From Margaritifera margaritifera (lineage: Eukaryota > Mollusca > Bivalvia > Unionida > Margaritiferidae): DNA of 64,000 nt. Location: positions 3,397,501-3,461,500 of the forward strand of contig JAQPZY010001500.1 in assembly GCA_029931535.1 (NCBI GenBank), read 5' to 3'. The notes below the pieces were generated by a model. The model did not search any database and was not told the origin of the DNA. It saw only the letters and a program-made list of their open reading frames with translations. This document shows positions 1 to 9,915 of this stretch, one piece after another (the first letter of the stretch is position 1; each line of letters opens with the position of its first letter). Position numbers and translations under genes: made by a program.

Positions 1-519
1 TTCTACATGCAAGAAGATGCCAATCTCCAATGATGGGTTTGATGCTATTAATCTTGTCTGTGGAGTTTTTATTCCACATGTTTGGCCAACTATTTTTTGT
101 CTGAATGTGTATTAAATACTTCAAAGAAAATATATTTTCTTTTAGTCAAATTTGAATTTCCAGTCATTTTCTATAGGCTTATTTGAGCATATGACTTATT
201 CTTAATTGATTAACATTACTTTTGGGAGGATCACATGCACTGACACCCCCACCGCCACCTTGGAACCAGAAAACACACTTTTTCAATCTAAAAAAAAGAA
301 CCTCTCATGAAGGTTGGCATGTATGCAATTTTGTTGTTGTTTTTAACAAACTGAAGAACTTCAATTAAAACTTAAGAAAGCATAGTTCAGGTGGTTGCTA
401 CATGAAGATAAAAGCAAAACTTATTTGACCATGTACTGTTTGGAAAATACAAGTTCATTATCTGATCGAATTTCTAGATGTGAAGAAAAGAAAATGTATT
501 CATGCACTAAACAACATAT

Positions 520-760
520 CACACCATTCTATTTGACCTGCCATTCTCAAGTTCTTAGTAAAGTTGGGTCTCTCTCTCACACCATTCTATTTGACCTGCC
601 AGCTTCTGAGCACTGTTCTCAAGTTCTTAGTAAAGTTGTGTCTCTCTCTCACACCATTCTATTTGACCTGCCTTCTTCATTACTCTCTCTCTCTCTCTCT
701 CCACACCATTCTACTTGACCTGCCTGCTTCATTACTCTCTCTCTCTCCCCACCCCCACCC
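520..760. repeat. about 60-bp tandem repeat with (CT)n
   Basis: Four degenerate units share 'cacaccattctatttgacc' and 'ctcaagttcttagtaaagtt'. The later units have gained (CT)n runs and the array ends in a C-rich tract. The open frames through it reflect repeat composition, not a gene. Confidence 0.85.
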
Positions 761-984
761 ACCCCACCCCCACCTGGAAATTGATTGTGCATATTTTATT
801 AGGTGATGATGATGATTACCAAACATTCCAACAGTCACAGAAAAAAAAATTACATACTTAATATTAGTGCTAAATAACGATAAACAATTGATCTATCTTA
901 CCATCAGTTTTTTGCTGTCTTTTTTACATTTAAGTTCTCCCCCCACCCACCACTACCTTTAAAAAAAGTGAGCAAAAACTAGGA

Positions 985-1202
985 TACAGGTGGAAGCTTA
1001 TAAGTCAGATCCAACTGCAAACTGCATTGACCCAGCTCTGCCATCATATAATGTGCTGGCAGATCAGAATCTATGCAGTTAGTTAGGAGTAATCAGCAGA
1101 ACAAGCAACATACAATTAGATCTCCCGGCACATTATGCAATGGCAGATCAGGGTCTATGTTGTTTGCAGTTGGACCCAATCTATAAGCAAATTTATATGG
1201 TA
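985..1202. mobile_element. Palindromic MITE, family P, copy 1
   Basis: About 218 bp of near-palindromic sequence with no coding capacity. It carries the family's internal 'cattatgcaatggcagatc' motif and its inverted partner, and ends in 'tatatggta'. Copies 2734-2936 and 12710-12924 share the internal order. The outer ends are more diverged here than in copy 2. It is most likely a non-autonomous DNA transposon; the superfamily is not determined. Confidence 0.7.
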
Positions 1203-1549
1203 GATACTTGCCCAAATGGAAGACATGTTCCAACAACCTGTACATCAAAAGATTTTGAGATTTTATTGCTTACTCACCTGTTAATTAAATAATATTAAAT
1301 TACCTCTCCATGCCTTCTCCACTACAGAGATTCATACCAGTGGGCAGGGAGTCAAAGTGGTGATTATCTATTGATTTTTCCCTCCACTGCAGTGGTTCAA
1401 CATGGAGGCAACATGGTTGGGATTAACTGCACCACTATGTTGCATGCACAAACATTAAATTACATAAACACAAACCTTAAATTATGTAGTCTGTACTGTA
1501 TCATATTGTGCAAGTCTCATGATGTTTCCAAAGTGTAAACAGTACTTAC

Positions 1550-1626
1550 ATCTCGTTCCTTCCAGTCTGGAAACAATTCATCTAAAGCCCTCGTCTCAAT
1601 GCAAGCACCAGATAAAGTATGGGCAC
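1550..1626 (-). CDS. ETFDH: ETFDH exon 4: ETF-ubiquinone oxidoreductase
   Basis: ETF-QO takes electrons from electron-transfer flavoprotein in the mitochondrial matrix and passes them through FAD and a 4Fe-4S cluster to ubiquinone in the inner membrane. Read on the minus strand, this 77-bp exon follows a 'tttttttatag' acceptor and ends at a strong GAT|GTAAGT donor. It encodes [19 protein letters not shown] followed by PDWKERD, nearly identical to the conserved ETF-QO segment just after the first FAD-binding beta-alpha-beta unit (human GAHTLSGAC...ELFPDWKE). It enters in phase 1, completing a Gly codon begun in exon 3, and leaves in phase 0. The next exons lie outside the window, so the gene is partial here by truncation of the window, not by damage. 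Confidence 0.95.
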
Positions 1627-2038
1627 CTATAAAAAAAATGATCAAACATGATGTAATATCATAAATAAAATAATGCGAACTCCAATGCTTTTTACTGCAT
1701 ATTCCAATCCACACCTCCATACTTTTCCCTCCATCAGTACCCACCCTAACCCCAACCACCAGAAAGTGACCCAGATGTCATAAAGTTTGGTAAAATAAAA
1801 TATTTGAAAATGTTATTGATTCAGAAACTGAAATATTTATACATCTGACCTTTCACACCCATCCACCCTTTCCAGGATCCCAGAGGTGGGTACCAAGGAT
1901 GCCCCCCTTCCCCCTTTTGTAGATGGTTACCCCAAGGGCAATATAACTACAAAGTTTTGTTAATTTCCACCCAGCAGTTTTTAAGATGTGGTAATGGACC
2001 AATGGATGGTCACAAGGTATCACAATATCCCATTAAAG

Positions 2039-2186
2039 CAGTGGTTCCCAAACTTTTTTTTCTGCGACCCTAAATTGGCCACCAACAGGACCTCACAACC
2101 CTAAGGCTTATGATGACCCTTCACAACCCTACTGAGGACCCCCATGACCTTGATTTTGGGTCATGACCTGAGGTTGGGAATCGCTG
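2039..2186. mobile_element. hAT-type MITE with 8-bp TSD
   Basis: A 148-bp element with inverted termini CAGTGGTTCCCAAAC and, read inward from the other side, CAGCGATTCCCAACC. It is flanked by perfect 8-bp direct repeats CATTAAAG at 2031-2038 and 2187-2194. CAG(N)G-TTCCCAA ends and an 8-bp duplication are hallmarks of hAT transposition. It has no ORF, so it is non-autonomous, and lies in ETFDH intron 3. Confidence 0.93.
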
Positions 2187-2208
2187 CATTAAAGCATGCA
2201 GATGATGA

Positions 2209-2456
2209 GCCTCATTTATCCAATTTTTCCGACATTAAAAAAGAATTACTTTTCTTGCTGTCCAGGTAATCTGTGTGCAATTGAAAATTATGACTACCTT
2301 GTTCAGAACATTAATATTTCTATTGTGTAGTGATGCACAGAGTACATTTAATACCAATCGGAAGTGGGCTAGGTAAACTCAGTTGCATTATATCCTTGTT
2401 TGCAAATAAATAAACAATTACATGATAAAGTTCTGGTATTTTCTTTACAAAACAAG
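2209..2456 (+). repeat. 248-bp direct duplication, copy A
   Basis: Matches 4111-4358 at 245 of 248 positions by eye, with no indels. Its right edge (2453-2491) abuts a second copy of the mariner fragment found at 3348-3388. Lies in ETFDH intron 3. Confidence 0.95.
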
Positions 2457-2733
2457 TCTCATCAAAAGTAATAATTCTATTCAGAAAGTCATTATACATG
2501 TTGTTATGGTACCTAAAACCTAGAAAGTACTAATGGTGATCAACAAGTTCAGGAACTATTCCTGCCAAACATGTATCATATACATCTTTAAATCACTATT
2601 TCAAAGGTCCTTCTCAAAACAGCCCCCTCCTTGACAGTATGCACTTCTCTCAGCCTGTCAGCCATTCTACGAACATGTGCAACAGACCAACACACAAAAG
2701 CATACAGAGAGACACAGCTCTTCTTCACTCATG

Positions 2734-2936
2734 TACCGTTTATACTCGCATATAAACCGGGTCCAAATGCATAGACCCTGATCTACCATCACATAATGCA
2801 ATGGCAGATCAAGCTGTTGTTTGTTCTACTGATTAGTCCTTACAAACTCCATAGACCCAGATCTGCCGGTGCATTATGCGATGGTAGATCTGGGTCTATG
2901 CAGTTTGTACTCGATTATACATGAGTAAATACGGTA
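2734..2936. mobile_element. Palindromic MITE, family P, copy 2
   Basis: The best-preserved family member: it begins TACCGTTTATACTCGCATAT and ends, read inward on the opposite strand, TACCGTATTTACTCATGTAT. Two internal 'gatctgcc' palindromes carry 'cattatgcgatggtagatc'. It lies directly against the 3' part of the mariner relic (2941 onward), apparently inserted into or beside it. About 203 bp, non-coding. Confidence 0.8.
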
Positions 2937-2940
2937 CTGT

Positions 2941-3470
2941 TTTCCCTAGTCATTCCTTCAGGTTTGGAAAGAGCCAAAAATTGCAGAGGGGCCAAGTCTG
3001 GGTTATACACTGCAGGGTGGCTGGATGATGGTTTCTGCATTGATTTCTTGTAGGGCATGCTGTACTACTCTGCAGGTATATCCCATTGCATTATGTTGAT
3101 GGAAAATGAAATCAGTCCTTAGCAAGTCTGGGCACTTCCTACAAATAAGATCATACCTGATCAATGTAGCACAGGACTGTCCATTGACCATAGTTTTCTC
3201 TGGTACCAAAAATTATGTGTATTGAAGAACAGTAGGTACATAATAATATTTATGGATGTAGCAAAGCATGCTTTAGCTGGTGATGCCAAACTAAAATATT
3301 TTCTAACACTACTATGCTGTTTGCTCCCAGGTTTAAGGAACTGAATCCAAGTCTCATCAAAAGTAATAATTCTATTCAGACAGTCATTTCCTTTCAGCTT
3401 GTATCTCCCTAATAATTCCAAACAAATCTTTACCTTCACCCCCATCTGTTCCCAACACATCTGTCTTATG
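2941..3470 (-). pseudogene. Mariner-family transposase relic
   Basis: Minus-strand frames preserve mariner landmarks in order: RIITFDETW (first catalytic Asp, about 3347-3375), the downstream KPGSKQHSS segment, then FHQHNA at about 3083-3103 where the family has an Asp before Asn-Ala, and NPDLAP at about 2986-3006, corresponding to the (Y)SPDLAP block. The second catalytic Asp reads as His, the reading frame shifts between blocks, and the N-terminal DNA-binding domain is absent or replaced by the minisatellite at 3470. It is therefore non-functional. A duplicate of the DETW-coding piece lies at 2453-2491. Confidence 0.85.
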
Positions 3471-3750
3471 TGATGCCACTGATTCTCAATGTTTCAGAGA
3501 ATCATCAAGTCATTGTGGTGTCAATAATGCTCAGCATTTCTAAGAATTATACCATCATGATGGTGTCATTGATGTTCAATGTTTCAAATAATCATAATGT
3601 CATGATGGTACCATTTATACTCATTGTTTCAGAGAATTATACCATCATGATGGTGTCAGTGATGTTCAATGTTTCAGAGAATTATCATGTTGTGATGGTG
3701 TCACTGATGCTCAGTGTTTCAGAGAATCATACCATCAACACAGTGTCATG
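3470..3750. repeat. 45-bp minisatellite, about 6 units
   Basis: Units of about 45 bp ('...tcaatgtttcagagaatcata...gatggtgtca...'). Because 45 is divisible by 3, the plus strand reads as a 15-residue peptide repeat (VSxMxNVSENxxxMM), which makes a long open frame without evidence of a gene. It sits where the mariner N-terminus would be. Confidence 0.9.
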
Positions 3751-3914
3751 AATGCTATGCTAAGATGTTCAATTATGTGCAGAAAACAATTCAATCACCT
3801 TCGATTATTCCACTCAGGAGATATTGTATTTCTTTGTGAACTGTTTAATCACCCTGTGTAAAGCACAAGCTCTGACATTTAGAGGCCAAATAAAACATAT
3901 TTTTATCTAAAGTG

Positions 3915-4095
3915 AATTCGCTTGTATTGATGGGGTACTGATTTTTTTAAATTTGCAGTTGCTACAAACCACAAATTTTAATACCCAATAAATAATGGTC
4001 CATTGTAATGAAATTAGTATTAGTAGAGGCATATCTGTAAACTCAAGTACTAACACAAATGTAATTTTTTTTTTTGCAAAACCATAAAAAAATGA
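3915..4095. mobile_element. Short diverged relative of the 8666-9915 element
   Basis: Shares with 8666-9915 the segments 'accacaaattttaataccc' (there 'accacgaatttaaataccc') and a right-hand 'ttttttgcaaaaccataaa' end. The differences are largely CpG losses. It appears to be an older, deleted copy. Confidence 0.55.
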
Positions 4096-4110
4096 CAAAA
4101 ATATAACTTA

Positions 4111-4358
4111 GCCTCATTTATCCAATTTTTCCGACATTAAAAAAGAATTACTTTTCTTGCTGTCCAGGTAATCTGTGTGCAATTGAAAATTATGACTACC
4201 TTGTTCAGAACATTAATATTTCTATTGTGTAGTGATGCACAGAGTACATTTAATACCAGTCGGAAGTGGGCTAGGTAAACTCGGTTGCATTATATCCTTG
4301 TTTGCAAATAAATAAACAATTACATGATAAAGTTCTGGTGTTTTCTTTACAAAACAAG
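4111..4358 (+). repeat. 248-bp direct duplication, copy B
   Basis: Partner of 2209-2456. The three differences are all A in copy A and G here (at about 4259, 4282 and 4340), so this is a recent intra-intron duplication. Confidence 0.95.
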
Positions 4359-5333
4359 ACTACTGGTTGCTGGTCTGACGTTTGTGTTCCTTTTTGTTCT
4401 TGTAGATTGACTGCTATTAGAGATAAGTGTGCACAAAGATACAGTTGCATTAAATGCACGTTTCCAACTGAGATATCTTTCTTGGTGAGAATGACATCCA
4501 CTTTTTTGGCATTGGCTAATTGAGTCAAAACAGTGGCGACAGTAAACAGAATTGATGGGCCTCAATCCTGAAAATTGTATGACCTCTACATAGGAAAGAA
4601 AGTACACTCTGATTCTTAACGTAGAATCGGATATACTATCTCGTAAGTTGACATGTTTTTTAATGAAAATTTTAGTAGGGTTGTCTTATAAGCACAAAAT
4701 ATAAAAACTTTGATACATCTAGGGGTAATACTTGAATCTTTAGATGTTTGCAGCATATACACAATACTGTTAATTCAAATACTTTTAAGTTTTCATGCCA
4801 CTATTCCCATCAAAAAAAGCATATATGGTATGCACTGTGTTTACCAATTTCATTACGGTATTCATTACACAACACTTGTATCTACATTTATTTGGATTTT
4901 AATAATGTGAAAATATTTAATTAAATATTACCCATCGCAAAAAGAAGTGTCCATCAATGTTGTTTACTGTGGGTGTTTACTAGTAAGTATATTACTTCCA
5001 TTTTCATGAAAATCTGAACAACCCATATTTGTATTATATTTTGATTTGCTGTATGAACACTATTTACGTTTGATGCAACAAAAGTTTTGATCTGATTTAT
5101 GTTTGCTTTTTTCGTAAGTTAGATCTAATTCCCAAGTGATATTTACTAAGTTATCTACCAGTACATGTGGGCCAATAAGTCCTTGGCTTGTAAAGGCAGC
5201 ACCCACTGCCAAGTAAAGTCCTACAATTCATGGTACATGTCTAATTTGAATCCCTTGTACAGGTGCCCCACTCTGTTTTCCCAGCTGACAACCCTTTGAT
5301 TGAAACATGAATTTTATACTTGTTCAGTGCCAA

Positions 5334-5520
5334 GTCCTATATTCAGTTAACAGAGGGTGCTTATTTTAACTCCCTGTGATCATGTAGCACAATTGACACC
5401 CATTCCATTGCATCCTTTAATAAATTTCACCGACTGCATGATCAAAGTGTCACTTACAAAGCCCAAGCTTCGTCTACACATAAGTACCCACAGATGACAG
5501 TAAAGACAAGGATTGAGAGT
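5334..5520 (+). repeat. 187-bp dispersed repeat, copy 1
   Basis: Matches 7482-7669 in the same order, sharing 'cctgtgatcatgtagcacaa' and 'cagatgacagtaaagacaag'. The copies fall in ETFDH introns 3 and 2, either side of exon 3. Likely a fragment of an interspersed element. Confidence 0.88.
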
Positions 5521-5884
5521 CTGATGATATTTGCAATGATCAGACGATGACAGATGATTTCATAACTATATTTGGTGACTCAGATGATGAGGATGAATAC
5601 AAAACAAGACGACATTTGACAGTGACATTTATAAAATACTGTGAATCACAAAAGTGTGGACTTTGCTTTCACTGTTTATTTGTAAGACGTATGGAATTAA
5701 CATATTACAGGATATTGTGAATTGTATCATTCTGGGCTACTATTTTGTATACCAGTGTGTGACCTATATTAGAATTCATAGATTTATCATATAAATGGAT
5801 TTAAAATGTCAAGCATTATGGCGTTTTATGGATCTTATTACACAAAGATGGACAAATTATAAGTTCTCAATTTTATTTGTGACC

Positions 5885-6010
5885 TATCTAATCTAATCTA
5901 ATCTATCTATCTATCCATCCATCCATCCATCCACATCCATCCATCCATCCATCCATCCATCCATCCATCCATCCATCCATCCATCCATCCATTAATCCAT
6001 CCATCCATCT
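5885..6010. repeat. (ATCC)n microsatellite
   Basis: Starts as (ATCTA)n then becomes a long, nearly pure (ATCC)n run interrupted by 'acatcc' and 'attaatcc'. Confidence 0.97.
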
Positions 6011-6569
6011 GGTTTGTTTAAGTAAAAGTACACACAAAGAAATTGTCTACATAGGGCCACAGAGTGCAAGAATGTGGTGATTCTTTGGAGAAATTAAATT
6101 TTTCAAATCTGTTGGTCTTTGGCCCCATCAGCTTGTAGAGAGATAAAAAAAAAAAGGGGGCAGGACTGAGGAATTCAGGCTGTAATCTATTCAATCACCT
6201 GTTTCTGAGTACCTGAAAATGATTTTTTAGTTTACATTCCAACTTTAATTTTCTTGCATTAGCTTAAAAAACATATCTAGTGTCCAGATTTTTTTTTTTT
6301 TTTTGCACTATTGAAAATTATTAAAAGTTTTGAAAATATGGTGTCCAGAAAATTGGAGTTTCTGGAGATTTAGATTAATGATGGTACATGTAACTGACTG
6401 TATTGAATGTCTGTTGTTTCACTCTAATGTGTTCCAGGAAATAAAGGAAGCAAGCAAAATGAACTACTTGGTAACAAGATAATTACACACACAAGCCTGC
6501 ATTATTGACTATTGTGACCTTTCATTAGGTTTCACTTATGTACAAATTGAAAGTGTTTAAGAAACTCAC

Positions 6570-6722
6570 CTATTGATGAAGACTTTTCCACCAAACAGAC
6601 GCGAAGTTCCTTTCCCTTATCTTTGGCAAGTTGTTTGAGTCTACAGGCTGCAGACAGCCCAGCAGGTCCTCCTCCAACAATAACCACGTCTGCCTCATCA
6701 CCATACCTTTCCATATTTATAT
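6570..6722 (-). CDS. ETFDH: ETFDH exon 3: FAD-binding N-terminus
   Basis: A 153-bp minus-strand exon with acceptor 'gaatttacag' and donor ATAG|GTGAGT. It encodes [20 protein letters not shown] preceded by NMERYGDE and followed by [12 protein letters not shown]. This is the N-terminal Rossmann fold of the ETF-QO family: GxGxxG as GGGPAG, with the acidic residue at the end of the second strand in CLVEK. Phases 1 and 1 match exons 2 and 4. An internal ATG early in the exon could look like a start, but exons 1 and 2 supply the true N-terminus and the Ile-Asn before Met continues the human-like sequence, so it is not the start. No lesions are seen. Confidence 0.97.
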
Positions 6723-7480
6723 CTGTAAATTCATTGTGAAAAAAATACTGTGATGTAGAAACAAGTATATGCTTTGTTTATTTCAACAAAACTGTGCTGT
6801 GTAAGTGAAATTTGTTGACAGAAAGTTTATACCAAAATTGTCAAACAGTAACTAGCATGAAGCTGATTCAAGTTTTAGGTAGGAATGTGCAATCGCTTTT
6901 TCTCCACTTTTTGCATGTATCTTACAAATTTGACTAATTAATTAATGTCTTAACAAGACAGTGCATTCTATACAAATAATAAAAAATGGCACCTTTGTTC
7001 TAGAGAAATTATTGTGTTTTACATTTTCATATGGATATCCAGTGCTTACTGAAAATAGTACATATATGGAAGTTCCGATCAAGCAGTTGCCTATAAGGGG
7101 GAGGGGGAAGAACAGCAAAGCCAGTATTGTTTACCTACTAGACTTGCATGATAGATGCATGGAAGTCATCTCAAAATTAAAAGTTTTGTTCATTTTGAAA
7201 CACAAAAACTTGGCCAGTTGCATGAAAGCTTATTAGTTCAACAATGATTTTTAGTTGTCTGGGTCACTTGAGCACAGGAACTGTCATCCCTGCTAGATTA
7301 AGTCTAGAGCAGTCTGGCCCCAAAATTATAAACAAATATACTAATACTCTGACTCTACTTAAAATATAGGTATCTGGCCTGGAGACTGAGTTTTCACTCT
7401 CAACCAATCAAAAGAGGCATTACAAATGTAAAGCTATTTTTTATTAGCTGATACAAAATCTCAAACTCAAACTCATGTTC
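6723..7480. other. ETFDH intron 2, 3' part: nothing recognised
   Basis: AT-rich intron sequence with no repeat copy, RNA gene or exon that I can support. Confidence 0.5.
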
Positions 7481-7481
7481 A

Positions 7482-7669
7482 GTCCTATATTCAGTTAACA
7501 GAGGATGCTTATTTTAACTCCCTGTGATCATGTAGCACAATTGACACCTGTTCAGTTGCATCCTTTAATAGATTTCACAGATCTTATGATCAAAGTGTCA
7601 CTTACACAGCCTAAGCTCAGTCTACACATAACCAGCCACAGATGACAGTAAAGACAAGGAATCTGAGTC
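7482..7669 (+). repeat. 187-bp dispersed repeat, copy 2
   Basis: Second copy of 5334-5520, diverging by scattered substitutions. It lies 180 bp before the perfect hairpin at 7847-7930. Confidence 0.88.
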
Positions 7670-7846
7670 ACAATGTTTACAATGCAGGTCAACTTTTAAT
7701 TGATTGTAACAATGCAACCAACACTTCCACAATTCAGAGATCTAAACACAGTTGGTATTTAATTAGGTTTCTCAATGAAATACAAGTACCCATGGGCATC
7801 ACTGTGACAGTTGATTGACACTTTTCACATTTGAATGCCAGAGGGC

Positions 7847-7930
7847 ATATCGACCCCTTAGTGCATCAAGGTGCTATCTGCAATTGACATCAATTGCAGA
7901 TAGCACCTTGATGCACTAAGGGGTCGATAT
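7847..7930. repeat. Perfect 40-bp inverted repeat, 4-nt loop
   Basis: Arms 7847-7886 and 7891-7930 are exact reverse complements across all 40 bases, separated only by 'acat'. The left arm begins 'atatcgaccccttagtgcat'. No other copy was seen in the window. A transcript of either strand would fold into an uninterrupted long hairpin. Confidence 0.98.
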
Positions 7931-7936
7931 TGTGTT

Positions 7937-8157
7937 TTTGATGATTACTCTGAAACCAACTTAAAAGCTAAACTGAAACACAAATTTCACTTGACAAGAC
8001 TTATTTATTTTATATTTATTTCTTAAAGTATTGCCACCAGGAGGCATTACTGACATTCTGATTGATCAATAGATCAATATTTTCATCATATATTGTTATT
8101 TACAGTGTAACGAGTTTCAGTTTTATATTTTAAGTTGGTTTCAGTGTAATCAGCATA
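7937..8157. repeat. Fold-back repeat with about 42-bp arms
   Basis: The left arm at 7937-7978 ('gattactctgaaaccaactt') is the imperfect reverse complement of 8115-8157 ('aagttggtttcagtgtaatc'). The arms enclose about 136 bp of AT-rich sequence with no ORF. It lies immediately beside the perfect hairpin, so the two may be one compound fold-back element. Confidence 0.8.
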
Positions 8158-8665
8158 AATGTGATATCCCCTAGCCTAATTAAGTACCAACTGTGTTTTC
8201 ATCTCTGACTTAATGGAGTTGTTGCTTGTATTGTTAAAATCAATTAAAATGTGAACTCCATTGTATAATCTTGTTAATTAGTCTTTAGTATCAAATCAAC
8301 TGAAGGGGGAGTTAAAAGGCATGCAAATCCTACCTGCGTAAAAGCTAGTGGTCATGGTCATGTGTTAAATCAACTCATTTCAATTGACTATTTGAACACT
8401 GTAAGTATATGTAACGTAATTAAAGTATCTTACTTGAATCAGTGGTTTATCATATTCATTTGCAAATGTGATCAATGATAGCAAAGAAACCAAGGGAAAG
8501 GCATACCAGCTTACTTTCACAGATAGAGTTCATTATGGAAAAGCAAGTTCCAAAGTTTATAGTGAACTTAAAATTCCTGAATTGGTACTCAGAGGTTTGT
8601 TCAAGAATGAGCAGAATTTTCACTAAAACTTGCAATGAAATCACAGCATCAGTATTTTACTAATA

Positions 8666-9915
8666 TACTGTAGTATCATCAATTTTCGTGGGGGATCAAT
8701 TTTCGTGGTTTTCGTTGTTGCCCCGAACCACGAATTTAAATACCCAACGAAAAATTAGCCACGTATGATGATGACGCCCCCCCCCCCCCGCTCAATTTCT
8801 TACTGTGTGTCGTTCCTAGAGATTAAGGAACCTACTAGTATTTAATAAATCAATGTCAATACTGTAATTTGGTAATCAAATATTAGCTTTTACAAGTGTT
8901 TATTTTATTTTAAACCTTTGCAAAAAAGAATTATAAAGCATTTTATATTGATTCAATGCACACGTGTCGATAAGATATCCGATATCTGTAATTTCCACTC
9001 ACTGCCTTAAATCGATATGCGAGATAAGTAAGGATAGAGAGAAACGAGAAAAAGCACAAGATATTCAAACACTAGTAATTTTGAAAATGAAAGAAAGAAT
9101 AATAAAAAATAATAGTATATGAAAATTAAATTAAATACTTATTCAAATCGATCCTTCACTCGAGTACAACTGTTGTTGAACAATTTAAATCCTCCTGAAA
9201 CCACATTGCATTTTAGCCATGCATTTTTAATCTAAAAGAACAACAAGCCTGTAAAATACTAGAACTATTGCTTGAAGCACTATTATTAATGAAACACTAC
9301 GTATATACACTAATTACAGCAGAGTATTAAAGCTCACACTTCGCTGATTTTCAGACAAAGCCACTGTATCAACATCGTGTCATACAAGGCTCAATGTACA
9401 CACAAATGCTTGTCAGGTAAATAATCCCCAAATTGCAACTGTCTGCTGATTGCATTGAGCAAAGGTCAGCCGGTCACGTGTTTTGTTCCCTTTATGGATA
9501 GTGGTTTAAGTTAGAGATCATACAGGTTACTTTAATAACCGATTGACTTAGTGTTGTAGTCTGCGTATTTGTGATCATAGAGGCAGTAGTATTGTCTTAG
9601 TGCTGTTGGCTGCGTCGGCTTCCACTGATGTTACTCACTTGGACAAAAACACGTTGACAGTATTGAACTTGTCAGGTTTTTGATTTGTGCTCATACATGT
9701 GAAAGTATTGTTATAAACATTCAAGTGACCGCCGTTTACATCGGCAGAGTTTTATTCTTTATTTTGGATATTTGTAGAGGTTAAACCACGAAATTAAACA
9801 CTTAGTAATATGCAAACTTTGACAGGCAAAACCACGAATTTAAGTACCCACGAAAATGTCTTTTTTTGCAAAACCACGAAAATTGAGCCCCACGAAAATA
9901 AATGATACTACAGTA
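8666..9915. mobile_element. 1.25 kb non-autonomous element with long TIRs
   Basis: The left end CTGTAGTATCAT followed by 'caattttcgtgggg' recurs inverted at the right end ('ccccacgaaaataa' then ATGATACTACAG), with TA on both outer sides, suggesting a TA target duplication. Inside each end are further inverted 'accacgaatttaa' and 'acccacgaaaa' segments, giving interrupted terminal repeats of roughly 100 bp. The interior has no transposase ORF. TA targets suit the Tc1/mariner supergroup, but the family cannot be fixed from the ends. The insert lies in ETFDH intron 2. Confidence 0.85.

Larger units (their letters stand above)
1..1549. other. ETFDH intron 4 (partial), repeat-bearing
   Basis: This stretch lies downstream of ETFDH exon 4 on the minus strand and continues past the window edge. 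I looked on the minus strand for the expected next exon (the region following the FPDWKE motif) and found none. It holds a 60-bp tandem repeat, a C-rich simple tract at 745-775 and one palindromic MITE; the rest is unremarkable AT-rich sequence. Confidence 0.7.
4360..6569. other. ETFDH intron 3, 5' part: repeats, no exon seen
   Basis: Contains the first copy of a 187-bp direct repeat (5334-5520), the (ATCC)n tract and unassigned AT-rich DNA. A short plus-strand ORF at 5549-5719 (56 codons, starting MTDDFITIFGDSDDEDEY) lies just after the direct repeat. I do not recognise it, it has no splice context, and I do not call it a gene. Confidence 0.5.

Noticed and set aside
3470..3751. 93-codon ORF with 15-residue repeats
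   Set aside because: A product of a 45-bp minisatellite.
5549..5719. Small ORF starting MTDDFITIFGDSDDEDEY
   Set aside because: Suggestive acidic segment, but only 56 codons, no homology I can name, and located beside a dispersed repeat inside an intron.
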